Shown here in pieces: positions 52,766 through 64,000 of a stretch of DNA of 64,000 nucleotides. Origin of the DNA: Phellopilus nigrolimitatus. Taxonomy: Eukaryota > Basidiomycota > Agaricomycetes > Hymenochaetales > Hymenochaetaceae. A model generated the notes under the pieces. It was not told the DNA's origin. It searched no databases and worked only from the letters and a program-made list of their open reading frames with translations. The first letter of the stretch is position 1; every line of letters starts with the position of its first letter. The translations under genes and the position numbers were made by a program. The DNA lies in NCBI GenBank assembly GCA_021029095.1, contig JAJOHG010000002.1, positions 1,612,001 through 1,676,000 of the forward strand, written 5' to 3'.

Positions 52766-53417
52766 AAACCGAGGAAGGCGTTTAGAACAAAGTTGGGACC
52801 CGTCGACAGGGCCATGTACTGTACGTCTTCGACTCTTGGCCTTTTATTCATTTCATTGGGTTTTGTCCATGGCAGTCCGCGCAGCCCGACTCTCGTATTA
52901 CTTATCGCCCATTTGCAAGCTCCAATTCAGCGGACAATCTTTGGCAAGCCTGAAGACTATCCAATCTTTGGATGAGAGAGATGCAGAAGCTGGAGACGGC
53001 TGGAGACGGCTGGAGACTGGTAAAGACAAAAGTTTAGACGATTTCGGCGCCGAAGGGTCGGACTCAGGTGAACATCTCCAGACCTTCGGTTGCTGTCGGA
53101 AGCATTTTAGATCAAAAACGTGTTTCATGTGTTCTTACCTTTTTCTAATGAAGTAAGAAGAGTAAGAAATATGTACTGTATTATTTGTACACTTTCAATA
53201 GAGTGGTGTACACTTTTGTACACTTTGTTTCACGACTATCTTGTTGTTGTGACTACGCGCTTCCAATCAGACCCGGCGCTCTGCTGAGAACCACACCGTG
53301 ATCTACCATTCAGCGCTAACGAAGCTCACACAAATCGCCCGCTGCCAATATTTACATGCTCATCTCGCCGGCGTCGACATTGGCATCATAAAACACCCAC
53401 CTTCATCGTATTCGACG
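52766..53417. other. 5' flank of the phosphatase gene
   Basis: Noncoding; contains a short CTGGAGACGG tandem (52993-53023). It presumably includes the phosphatase promoter. Confidence 0.5.
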
Positions 53418-55985
53418 ATGCTCGTAGCCACTCATCCTGCCTTCGCTGACCCGCTGCACCGTGACGTGTCGCCAACGACGAACCAGCGCCCGGTGCAGAT
53501 CCATGACGCCTACACCCCTTTAGCATCAGTGTCAGTGCCAGCGCAAATGCAGGCACCTACACCCGCGCAGCAGCCCCAAGATGGTCCGCCGCTCGTGTCT
53601 GCGCGCGAGAGGCTGCTCGCGACTCAAGTACGTGTTGGCTTCTTGTCCGTGGTTCTTATAGTGGCTCACATAAGCTTCCGTTTCGCTGCGTGCAGCTCGC
53701 GCACCTGGCGTCACAACACCATGCGAGCGAATACAACAGGCTCAAGTTTGGACCGAAAGGTGCGCACACGCGTTTAAGCTTTTGGTAAGGGAAAGGAACT
53801 GATCGGCGCACTCGTTCATTCAAGGCTCGCCTATCGCGTACGTGCCGATGTCGCTGCAGCTCCCTGGACACGTCAAGGTACTTCAAGAGCGCCAAGCAGC
53901 AAATGCAATACAGAAAGCATGGTGGCCCAGCAATCGGGATCCTGTCATTATGCCAGAGGACACAGATTCCCAGAACACCAACATGTCGACGCCTGAGGCT
54001 GAAGTAGATTCGAGAGCGGAGGGGGACGTTCCTGTTGCCGAACCGAAAGAAGACGATACGGGAGATGAATCCCAGGATCAATCGCTTCCGACGATGGTGT
54101 CGGCAACATCTTCGGATATTCAGCAAGAGATCTCTGCTGCGATATCCACAGAGATACCCACCTTCTCCGCATCGTCCCCGGCGCATACCACCAAGACGTC
54201 ACAGACGCATCCCATAAAGTGCGTTGCGCAAGTCCATCCTACAATCTCTCACTGGTCGTATACTAAACTCTGACCGGTCTGAACAGTATTTCCATGGTGA
54301 TTCCGTTTGAGCTCCTGCCCGCCATCGCATCGCAGCTCACGCGTACGTCGACTTCGTCCCCGGTCATGTTCCGTCTGCCGCAAAACTGCTATCTGGATTG
54401 TGTGACTGCTGTCCCCATTCCTGGCGCACATACTTTCAATTCTTTTCGACCTATGAACCCCCTTTTCTTGCCATCGGCACAGCCGAGCATGCCTCGACCG
54501 TTCCACACGCGCCCGCCATCGATCATCTGGAGCCAGCCCGGTGCTGCAAGTGGGGAGCTCCTGCAGAATGCCCTGCATGGCGAGTTCACGTTTACCCTTC
54601 CCACTAGTGCAAGCGAACCATTTTCGCAGAAAGACTCCACTCTTGCGTTCGGATCCGCGCCTGCGCCTGCGCCACCTCCTTCCTTCTTCATCCCCTCTCA
54701 TCCGCCTTTGCGCAGGCTCATGACAGAATCGCCACCTATACCGATCCCGATTTCCGTAGAGATACCCCCGTCTGATGCATTCCAGGCACAGCGCCCTAGC
54801 CCACCGAGCCCGCCAACGGGTGTGATCAGGCGCTTACCACGCCACGAACGCGCGCTGTCTGCGCCGCCCGCGCTGCAGCCCCTGAAGGGTACGCAGCGCA
54901 GGGGCGTGAGGGAGATGAGCAATGTCAAAGGCATGGGTGTGAGTGGCTCGCGCAACAAGCCAATCCCGGAGGGCTTTGCAGCGCCGATGGACTCTGTCGT
55001 TCCCGCCTTCGTCGTGGAGTCGGCGAAGACGGTTGAGGAAAGTGTTCCAGACTCTGTCATAAAAACTGAGCAAGCGCAGAGGCCATTGCCGCTCGGCGTC
55101 TCGCTCACGGAGAACCCCGCATACATGAAACAGTATGACCGGGAGGGACAGGGTCTGATGCTCCCGTCGCCGTTTTCAGCATCGATGTCGAAACCGACAC
55201 TGGAACATCGCAATACGGTTCCAAGCTTCTTCGCACCGGAACCGCCGATTAACGTGCAGCGCCTCGGCAATTTGTACTTGAGCTCATGTCCCGGGAAGAA
55301 AGTTCGACTATCTGGCCCTGTAAAAGGACGCGGTGCCATCTGCAGGGACCTACGTGCAGACCTCAGTCGCGTGAAAGATCTCGGCGTCGGGTGCATCGTT
55401 TGTTGCCTGGACGACTCCGAACTCGACTTCCTTGGGGCGTCGTGGCCAGACTATGCCCGCGTCGCGAATGAACTGGGTCTGGACGTGCTCCGCCTCCCGA
55501 CGCCCGAGGGCCTCGCCCCTCTCACACCGGCTTCCCTCGACGCACACCTCGCGCGGCTCATCCATACATACACGCTCCGCGGGATCCCGATCCTCGCGCA
55601 CTGTCGTGGCGGCGTCGGCCGCGCGGGGCTCATCGCGTGCTGCTGGCTGCTTAAACTGGGTCTGTGCGGCTGGAAGGACGCGGACCTCTGTGCGCGCACG
55701 CACGGCACGTACGTGGCGACGCCTGTTGAGAGCGTCGCCTCTGTGGTCCCACATTCGGCTGCGGAGCAGGACGCAACTGCGGCACCTGTTCCTGCTGCGC
55801 TTGCGCAGAGGGTGCCCGTACCGCGCGTGTGCCGCGCGACGGTGCAGCTCGTTGAGCGCGCAATTGTGGTCGTGCGTCGGCGGCGGAGCCTCAAGGCTGT
55901 GGAGACGTATGAGCAGGTGCGCTTCCTCGTGGACTTCGTCGAGCATCTGGATTCGCGCGCGGGCATCGATTGCGATGTCGACTGA
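53418..55985 (+). CDS. Dual-specificity/tyrosine phosphatase-like protein (HCX5R)
   Basis: Exons 53418-53627, 53696-53759, 53825-54218 and 54287-55985, giving about 788 residues; frames match across all three GT-AG introns. The start ATG at 53418 opens MLVATHPAFADPLH. The first about 570 residues are low-complexity, Pro/Ser/Thr-rich and probably disordered. The C-terminal phosphatase domain has LGVGCIVCCLDDSEL, then the P-loop HCRGGVGRAG (His 55599, Cys 55602, Arg 55620) and the ending RRRRSLKAVETYEQVRFLVDF typical of fungal CDKN3/DSP-like proteins. It should remove phosphate from protein Tyr (or Ser/Thr) by a cysteine-phosphate intermediate. Its 3' third is duplicated in inverted orientation at 51533-52484. 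Confidence 0.85.
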
Positions 55986-56701
55986 GCGTTTCATCGACAA
56001 GCCCTTCAGACCGCTGACCGCTGATTCGTTCAGTCCGCTGACAACTGGGTCAGTGTGGTAATATATCATTGGGCACATATAGAGAAATCATGACTTTCTT
56101 TTCTCCGAATCTCTGCTGTTCTTATCATTCACATATTCTTTGCTTTGCGATACGCACTATATCCTCGGAAACGCGACCTTGCACATTGTATTTTTATTCC
56201 CTACCTCGCCCTCCCTCTTCTTCCCTTCCTTGCCCTCTTGTCCTTCTCTCATCCTTCTTCTCCCTTGGATCATATAGGAAAAAAATCTGGACCGCGATGT
56301 TCGTTGCTTGCTCGATGCTTGGTGTCTCTTGTGTCCATCAATTGGCCTCTGTTTATTGCATGGCTCTGCTAGCTCTTTACATTAACGCCTAATTTATAAT
56401 CTCGGAACTATCGCTTTCCTTGCGCTGTGGAATATATACATATCGTGTAGACTTTTTCCCCTCCTTTCTATTTCGTTTTTGGTGTATATAACAGGCCCTA
56501 TCTTTCTGCAATTATGCGACTACTTATGCACATGTCACTTACATTGTGTGGACTTCGGTCGAATTTTGAGAAATTTTGATGCCGCCGGGTAGGCCACAGC
56601 AAGGCAATCGTCTCGATCTGAACGCGTTGCGCCACTTCAGTTTCCTTGGTCGCCTCATAACATAGCTATCAGTTCTGAGCTATAGCAAGGGGCCTGGCGA
56701 T
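55986..56701. other. Phosphatase 3' flank and SKI3 5' flank
   Basis: Up to about 56557 this is the second arm of the inverted duplication; the remainder should hold the SKI3 promoter. No ORF of note. Confidence 0.6.
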
Positions 56702-59700
56702 ATGTCAACGTTCATCAAGACGAAACTCAAGGCCGCCCGGGAGTGCATTCAGAAAAAGGACTTCGCCAAGGCACGCGACGCAACGGAGGAAATCCTCTCG
56801 TACGAGCCCGAGCACTACAACGCGTGAGCGTCTCTTCATCTTCGTTCGCGATGGTTCCGTGCTCGTTGGCTCATCTGTTGCATTTTGCTGTAAAATATAC
56901 GAAATTTTATGCGCTTGACAAATGCGGCCATGCTCGGTGTATGCGTGCTGAACGTGAAGGAACGTCTTCCTCGGGCTTGCGCTTCTCGAGCTCGGCGAGC
57001 TCGACCTTAGCGAGCAAGTAATTATTTTACCGCTTGTCTGTGCGCACGCGCGTTGGCTTACTGCGGCTTTGTGGATTTCACGACTTATCCTGCTCTCTTG
57101 TACTCTTGTGCTGGATAGGCATACCAGCGCGCAATCAAGACTAGTCCTGGACAGGCACTCGCTTGGCAGGTACTTATATGCTGCAACATCATATTGGTCC
57201 GTACGTTCATTGGAGACTGAGATACCATTGCTGTTGTAGGGACTCGCCAAATTCTATGAACAGACGGGGAGATGGGATAAGTATGTGGAGACGCTGAGGA
57301 AGATGATGGACATATTTGCGCAGAGGTGCGTTCTCAAGCCCGGCTTTTTATTCCTTGGTTTAACATAATTTCGAACACGATGAATACAGCGAAGATGTGA
57401 TCAAATGTGCGGAGACTCTGCAGAAATATATCGAATTTCGACGACAAAGGGGGTCGCGAAAGGAGGTGAGTTCTCTACACTTCACGCTGCAGAGAACTTC
57501 AAGTCCAATGACCCTTGCATCGTCAGATCATAGACGCGCTGCACCTCCTCCTCCCGAGCTCGCCGCTCCACGCTGCCCTCTCGGTGCTTCCCGCGCCAGA
57601 CCCGACGGCACCGACGGCTACGACGACCCTGCCCACGCAGGCCGCCGTGCACAACTCGCTCCCTACGCTCGAGGAGATCGTCGCATTGACAGAGAAGGAG
57701 GAGGAGGAGGCAGTCGAGCGCGAGGTGGAGAAGCGCCGGATGCGCCTGGACTCGGCCGGCGTGAGCCCGGAGGCGGTGCGCAAGGAGGTTGGGCTGAAGA
57801 TCTGGGAAATCTCGAAGGTGAGGGTTTTACTGAGCCTATCTTCTAAAATCCCTTCTTCTGACAGATGGCGGGTATTGCACGTAGCTCCCAAGTCTGTACG
57901 GCGAGATCCTCAACCACGTGTACACGTCTGATGACCTGCGGCGTGCGACTGAAGCGAAGCTCCTGCGGTACAAGCACCGCTACCGCTGCGCGCTTGCGCC
58001 GAGCGGGGATGCAGGCGCGCTGAAGCTCAAGATCGGGGAGGAAGTACAGAGTCTGATAGAGGGCGTCGTTCTTCTGGGTATCTCGGACGAACTTGCTTGG
58101 ACGCTCTTAATCGAGGGCAAGGATGTCGACTCAGTCGGTGAGCCATGATGATTGCTTTTTTTTTCTAGACTGTTGTTCACTGACGGGCGAAATGGCAGAG
58201 GGCTATGGTTTTGATATTCTTCGCCGGTTTGTCAAACTCTTTCCGGATGTGCTGTTGTCACTGGCAATCCGCGGATATTTTCTCTATAACGGTTTACCGC
58301 TGAGCGAAGAGGAGGAGGAAGATGAGGAAGATGTCAAGCAGGAAGAAGATAATGCAGATCCTTTTGACGTCCTTCTGGTACGTTCCTGGAAATTTTGCTC
58401 TTTTTCGATGAACTCGAAATAATCACGTCGTTCACAGGAAGCCGTTGCAGGTCTCCCGGAGTCAATCCTGGCACACCGAATGCTGTGCGACATCTACGTA
58501 CATGAAGAGGACCACCAGAATTGCATTTCGGCAGCCGAGAAAGGATTGCACCTCGTTCGTCATAGCGAGGTTGACACAGGAAAGAAGCTCACACAGTAGG
58601 CCCTTTCCTTGCCACACGATAGTCTGTCTGAGGAGGTATTCTCAGAGTGCGTAAGGCGTTCAATATTAGCCTTGCGACGGGCCTTGTACATTTATTCCCT
58701 CCAAAACACCACGCTCGCGCCATCCGCGTCCTTGATGATGTCCTCTCGTTCGAGCCCGACAACGCGCCGTGCCTCATGAGTCGCGGCTTTGTCAAGCAGT
58801 CAGCACGTAGTTGGGCAGATGCCGCGGAGCTGTTTCGGAAAGTTGCGGTTCAGCTTCCCGACGATGTTAATATGGGACTTGTTGCGGAGGAGGAGCGTGC
58901 TTGGTGTTTGGCGGAGGAAGGTGAGCTCGACGTTGCTGTCGAAGAGCTGCAAAACGTCCTTGATAAGCTTGAGGAGCTGGATGGTTATGAAGAGAGAAAG
59001 GCGAGAGTCTGGTGGAGAATCGGTGTGTGTTATTGGCGTCTTGGAGGTAAAGGTCGGATTTCTTTGTATGCTCTGGACTTGATCACGAATATTCTATTCA
59101 GGCGCTTCCCGAGAAAAATCGTATCGCCATTTCATCACCTCCCTCAAGCGCTCTCCGTCCTTTGCACCCGCATTCACCGCTTTGGGCGTATACTACCTCG
59201 AGTTCTCCTCGCCGCCAGATCCGACTCGTGCCACTAAATGCTTTCAGAAAGCCTTCGAACTGGACGCACGAGAAACGGACGCTGCCCGCCGTCTTGCACA
59301 CAGCTTCGCGGAAGAGAGGGAGTGGGACCTCGTTGAAGTCGTCGCACGCAGGACAATTGAGGGCGAGGGTGGGCTCGGAGGCGGATTGGGCGACGTGGAG
59401 GCGAGCGCGATTGCGAAACACAAGCCGACGAACGCGTGGGCGTGGAAGGCGCTTGGGGTCGTCGAGCTGGTAATGTTTTTGCTATCTTTCGGGAAATATT
59501 CCAATGAATACTCTTATAGAACCAACGTAGCTTCCCTGCTGCCATTCAAGCGTTCCAAGTTGCCCTTCGATCGGATGAGAATGACGCACTGTCATGGCTT
59601 CGCTTGGGCGAGGCATACGCGAAGGCGGGGAGGCATGCGGCTGCCCTCAAGGCCCTCAACAAATCGCATGAACTGCAACCTGGAGACTGGATGTGCATGT

Positions 59701-62024
59701 ATCACATTGGTGATGTCCAGCGCCAAACGGGTCTTCTTCCACAGGCCATTACGACATTTACGGAGGTTTTGGAGAAAACTCCGAACGAAACTGTTGTTCT
59801 GCTCGCTCTCGCGGAGACTCATGTGGCTTTGGGTCGTTTGGAGCTTGAGACAGGCTACTTGGGGAGGTCGTCGGCGTCCTTCTTACTAGCAATTGTGACC
59901 TCTCTGGATCTGGTGGAATGTAGTCCGGGCTTCCGACGCTTGGCGTTGAAGACGATTGTTGACGCTCTCTTCGCATTGTCCGAGTTCTCGTCGCTCGTCG
60001 ATGAAGAACTGGCGCTAAAAGCTTTCGGCAGGGTAGCATCTCTTCATTCAGACAAAGCTGACGACAGGATCGCAGGCGTCGTCGACTGGCCGCTAATGCA
60101 GGAATCTGGTCTGATTGCTCTCGCGCTTAAGCTTGCCGTAGCGACATGCAGTTATCGTTTGACGCTTTTTGCGAAGGATGAAGATGGTGTGGGGAGTGCG
60201 CGGTTCGACCTGAGCGTAGGGCTAGCTCGCATATCTGCGTCTTCGCTTTCCGACAAAATAAAAGAGAATGCGGAAAAGCAAGCCATAGAGTCGGTGAGAC
60301 TTGCACTAATAGCAGAACCCGGTAATCCTATGTTCTGGAATGCCTTTGGTAACTTCAACTTTGTGTCGAGGCCGATGATTGCGCAGCATGCCTACATCAA
60401 GGCCCTTGAGATCAATAACAAGGTCTGTTTGATGTGATGAATGATGGGAAGTCACTGCTATTTTCACTTACATGTTCTCCTGTAGGATGTGGCGGTCTGG
60501 GCGAACTTAGGCCTTCTTTACCTTCAAAATGAGGACCTTGTTCTTGCGAATGAAGCTTTCCTGAAAGCACAGACGCTGGATCCGGACTATACCCTGGCCT
60601 GGGTCGGGCAGGGGCTTGTCGCGAGTAGAAATGGCCACGAAGATGATGCGAGTACGCTATTCGAGCATGCAGTTGGCCTTACCGCAGACTTGGTGAGCTC
60701 ACCAAATATACCAGTATCCAAGTTGCCGTGCGCTGATCCTAATTGTGGCGCCGCAAGCCAGAAGCCGATATCGAATATGCGTACCGGATGTTCCGCAAGC
60801 TACCTCGGTTGGCATCTCGTGCAGCTGGTTTGTCGCAGGAGATGTTGCTCCCCCCGTTCTTTGCTCTGGACCGTTACTGCAGGCGCATGCCTAGAGATTC
60901 ATCTGCGCTTCATCTTTTGGGGCTGGTATGCGAAAGGTTGCATCTCTACGAGCTCGGAGCGGAGGTGACAACACGGGCAATCAAGCATCTTGAAGCGGCT
61001 TACGAGGAGACTGAAGATTCGGTGATTGAGCGCCGGTATGCGATAGCCAACACGAATCTCGGAAGACTGCTCCTGGCAACTGGGAATTTCTCTGCTGCAG
61101 TCGAGACGTTCGAGACGGCATTCGGGCTTCTTCCCGCGGAAGATGATAGCGCGGAGACAGTCGCCCTTCGCGCAATGTGCCAGTTCGGCAGTGGCATTGC
61201 GCAGTTCCAGCTAGGCAGTTTTGACGAGGCTTTGGTCTTGTTCGAATCTGCGCAAGAGATAGCCAACTCGTATCCTCTTATTCATGGGCAAGTCACCGTT
61301 CTCCTCGCTCAGATTTTATGGGCGGTAGGGACCGATGAATTCCGGGAGTCGGCGAAGGAGCAGCTTCTCGAATGGTGCGTCGCGCATGTCACTTTAATTT
61401 CAGCATCAGCTTAGTCCATTCTAGTATCAACAGTGACCCCGAAAATTTAGCCGCCGTCGTTGCCCTTGCAGCCATGGGTTTGCTCACGGGTGATGAGGCG
61501 TTGATAGATGCAGCACTCAGTGAAATCCTGTCATTGCCGCTTGATGAGCGACACAGACGTGACCCGGAGCGATATGCTGAGAACCTCCTGACTAACCACT
61601 ACTTGGCAGAGGTATGACCACAGCCTTTACATAAAGCGGGGGTTGTACTCACGTTCATTATCAGGCAAATACCCCCAAAGCGCTCGCCATTGCCCAACGG
61701 GCAGTGTACACCGAACCGTCTCGTCCAGAAGCATGCTATAACTTGTCATCATTGTTAGTATGCGAGGGTCGCCCGGAGATCGCGCAAGCTTTGCTTTCGC
61801 GGCTTCTGGAATCACCGCGTATATACAGCGAAAGCGGTTTGCATCGATCTTTGCAGTTGCTTGCGATCGCTTCTGTGGCTTCAGGGGGCGGGTGGGCAGC
61901 GCAAGCCGAGGCTCGGAAGATTGCACAAAGGGCGATTGTGCTAGCTCCGTGGGACTCAAAAAATTGGCTCGCTCTTGCGCATGTACAAAATACCCCGAAT
62001 CACCAATGGAAAATCGAAGTTTAA
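56702..62024 (+). CDS. SKI3: Superkiller protein 3 (SKI3/TTC37), TPR scaffold of the Ski complex
   Basis: Sixteen exons: 56702-56823, 56960-57017, 57119-57169, 57240-57325, 57390-57465, 57527-57817, 57885-58137, 58199-58377, 58438-58595, 58646-59046, 59102-59469, 59520-60422, 60486-60692, 60758-61374, 61425-61611, 61665-62024. They sum to 4317 nt, so 1438 residues, close to the yeast protein. Every junction is GT-AG and in frame. TPR helices run throughout (FLGLALLELGELDLSEQ, AWQGLAKFYEQTGRWDKYV, ALGVYYLEFSSPPDPTRA, WLRLGEAYAKAGRHAAAL, AVWANLGLLYLQNEDLVLA, NLGRLLLATGNFSAAVETFE). With Ski2 helicase and Ski8 it feeds mRNA to the cytoplasmic exosome for 3'-5' decay and limits viral RNA. The intron 6 acceptor could be read two ways; only the TAG at 57882-57884 keeps LYGEILNH in frame. 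Confidence 0.92.
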
Positions 62025-62365
62025 TTCGGAGACGAGCGAGTGCCTAAATAGGCGATCCTTGTCTACCCCCATTGTGCTTTGATTCTTGAGCCACCCTATA
62101 GATACCCTTTTCGTCCCGTGGGATGTGGCTTGGGCTACGCATGGACAACTCGTGGTGTGGTCTCGCTTAGATTGAGTAGCTACAGTGTTCAAAAACTATA
62201 TAATCGTTTGTAAAGAGGACCTACCTTTTCCTCACACCTCCCGCCCTGCCACGAACCTGTTCCTACATCGTCATTTGCTGCTTATTCTTCGGTGTGTCCC
62301 TTTCTCAATTACGCATATGCCACATTAGCTGACGGATTAGGTTGTCTGTGGCGTAATATACAGAC
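62025..62365. other. Intergenic between SKI3 and AT-hook gene
   Basis: 341 bp, no ORF or motif recognised; presumed terminator and promoter. Confidence 0.5.
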
Positions 62366-63463
62366 ATGGAAACGGCCACCGTTAACCATTACACCAGGCC
62401 CATGATGACCGGGCGAGCTTTACTACAGTTCGCGGAGATTTCACTTTCAGTGGCGGAAAGAGAAAGGACGACCAAGAGAGCGAATACTCCAGCTCCTGCA
62501 AAACCGGCCGTGCCCTCCACCATCGTCAGATTTTGGGAAGAATGCGCGTGTGGAAAGAACGCCACGACCACGCCGAATGAAGCGGCGGCAACATCTGACG
62601 TTTTGGCGCCTGTCCAGACTGTGCCCGTAACACTTCGCGGGCAGAGCACTGCACTCGCCTTCTCCCCCGTCGATATGACCGCCGTCATAGATTTGACAAA
62701 ATGCCTGTGTGAAAAGAACTCCACGACCACGCTGAATGAAGCGGCAACAACATCTGACGTTTTGGTGCCTGTCCGGACTGTGCCCGTAACACTTCGCGGG
62801 CAGAGCACTGCACTCGCCCTCTCCCCCGCCGATACCGATGAAAAGCTTTTGCAGCTCGGCGCGGATCATATCGAGGCGTCTGCCAGCATTAAAGGCAAAA
62901 TCAGTGGCGACGTTCCTTTGCCTCCTTCGGCGTCTACGGCTCCAGCACGGGTATCCAGATATGGCCGCCGAATCGTCAGACCGAAGAAACTTGAGGAAGA
63001 ACCTCCCCGCCGCCAACAGCTAGCGGGAAAAAGCGGAAGGGCTAAGAAGCCAAGTCCTCCGGAGGCGGGTGTCGAGCTTGAACCTGCGACTATCCCTCTC
63101 GACAGATCCATTGACACTCGAAGCCGCGGGCGAGCGTGTAGAACAAGCTCCAGCAAGGCACATGCCATCGTCGCTCCGGAGGAGATTGCGGCGCACGAAG
63201 TCCCTGCGCTCTCTGTTCAGGCCCCTTCAATCGACGCTCCTGTTGCCTCTCAGGCGCCTGTCGTCGCCCCGGCGAAGCGAAAGCGCGGAAGGCCGCGTAA
63301 GACGGAGCCCACACCCGAAGCCAACACGCAGGAGCCCACTGTAACGGCTGGGCAAGACGAAGAGCCTCCGCGCAAGAAGGCCCGTATGTTGAATACAGAT
63401 GCGTCTCCGACATCTGATTCCAAACCTCGAAGGCCATTCCGTAACCGTCAGGCTCTTGCTTAA
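62366..63463 (+). CDS. AT-hook protein with internal duplication
   Basis: One exon of 365 residues starting METATVNHYTRP. An AT-hook core (KRKRGRPRKTEP, residues about 309-320) binds the minor groove of AT-rich DNA, and a second basic patch (YGRRIVRPKK) resembles part of another. The N-terminal half contains a 53-residue unit (starting CACGKNATTT at 62543 and CLCEKNSTTT at 62702) duplicated in tandem, each with a C-x-C motif and LRGQSTALA. The rest is low-complexity, rich in Pro, Ala and Ser. A nuclear chromatin or transcription role is likely, but no further domain is seen. Extra exons after 63463 cannot be excluded. Confidence 0.7.
   Translation: METATVNHYTRPMMTGRALLQFAEISLSVAERERTTKRANTPAPAKPAVPSTIVRFWEECACGKNATTTPNEAAATSDVLAPVQTVPVTLRGQSTALAFSPVDMTAVIDLTKCLCEKNSTTTLNEAATTSDVLVPVRTVPVTLRGQSTALALSPADTDEKLLQLGADHIEASASIKGKISGDVPLPPSASTAPARVSRYGRRIVRPKKLEEEPPRRQQLAGKSGRAKKPSPPEAGVELEPATIPLDRSIDTRSRGRACRTSSSKAHAIVAPEEIAAHEVPALSVQAPSIDAPVASQAPVVAPAKRKRGRPRKTEPTPEANTQEPTVTAGQDEEPPRKKARMLNTDASPTSDSKPRRPFRNRQALA
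62543..62860 (+). repeat. 159-bp in-frame tandem duplication
   Basis: Two units of 159 bp (62543 and 62702 onward) that remain highly similar over about 44 codons; the second ends in TDEKLLQ in place of MTAVIDLTK. Confidence 0.85.
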
Positions 63464-64000
63464 GCGCATCATCTGCAGCAGTGGTCTGCGCTCTCACCTA
63501 CCTCGATGGATCATGTATCCCTCAGCATCTGCGACGCCACGTCGCGCCCGCGGAGTGGCGCGCGGCGCCGCGCACGCACCAAACATCTAATAATTTTTGC
63601 CTTTTAATCAAGTTTTTTCTTTCGTCCCTGCCATCCTGCACTGCTCATCATCCAATTGTTCTCTGTTCTTGCTTTCGCTCTGCCATTTTTATAACTTGTT
63701 GTCCCCGCAATTTTGTATTTCTGATAATATCCTATGCATATAAATGTGACATCCGCCTCCAGTTCGGCGACCTTCGCTGTTCCACTGTCGCAAATATGAT
63801 CGCGTCTATAGGGCGATCGCGTAGAGCTCACGTGCTTCGCGTTGCACTTACTCGTGATCGCTTATATCGTGCCTCGAAGCTGAAACGTAACTCCAACGAC
63901 GAAGACGGAAGCCATCTCGGTACTGTCTGCTTCGACTTCTCTCGTATCATTCACCCACTCACAAGTCACGAATTACCTATTTCCGGGTAGTGCGGTGATG
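63464..64000. other. 3' flank of the AT-hook gene
   Basis: Short ORFs only; no recognisable gene before the window edge. Confidence 0.5.

Overview
The window is genomic DNA of a filamentous basidiomycete, most likely an agaricomycete. The evidence is intron-dense genes with introns of about 50-70 nt (GTNNGT...YAG), a class IV chitin synthase, DHA2-type MFS transporters, a fungal SKI3, and an accessory landscape dominated by fungal Copia, Gypsy and DNA transposons. I see no rRNA, tRNA or CRISPR.

Left flank (1-6.2 kb): the 5' part of a class IV chitin synthase on the minus strand, an F-box/WD-type protein carrying two apparent 1-nt frameshifts, and an inverted broken copy of about 470 bp of the chitin synthase.

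Middle (6.26-51.5 kb): a direct tandem segmental duplication. Each unit originally held [SDR-dehydrogenase remnant] - [F-box/LRR-like hypothetical gene] - [DHA2 MFS transporter]. Unit A (6259-18110) received one intact Copia element (9650-14753). Unit B (19557-51530) was split by a nested block of about 25.8 kb. The nesting order, outside to inside, is: a hAT-like TIR element holding a TA-flanked pogo/Fot1-like MITE and Copia-2 (TSD TTACG); Copia-2 is in turn interrupted by a solo LTR (TSD GCCAT) containing an 11.4-kb Gypsy (TSD GCGC), and separately by a chromodomain Gypsy (TSD CTTCG). The target-site duplications support each LTR-element layer. When the two inserts are subtracted, the Copia-2 reading frame closes without a stop. 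Between the units lies a COQ8-like 5' gene fragment.

The 11.4-kb Gypsy is the most unusual item. Besides gag-protease and pol, linked by a GGGTTTT -1 frameshift site, it carries a third sense ORF and, on the opposite strand, an intron-containing gene encoding a protein with a Zn2Cys6-type cysteine cluster. The chromovirus uses the same slippery heptamer. It also shows an 11-nt complementarity between its presumed RNA 5' end and its primer-binding site, as in Tf1-type self-priming, and a cluster of CRE-like sites upstream of its TATA box.

Right flank (51.5-64 kb): an inverted partial copy of a phosphatase gene that has lost its catalytic loop, fused to a third MFS fragment; then the intact HCX5R phosphatase gene, a full-length 16-exon SKI3 (TPR scaffold of the Ski complex), and an AT-hook protein. 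The flanks look like ordinary single-copy host genes. The centre is a repeat-driven accessory block.
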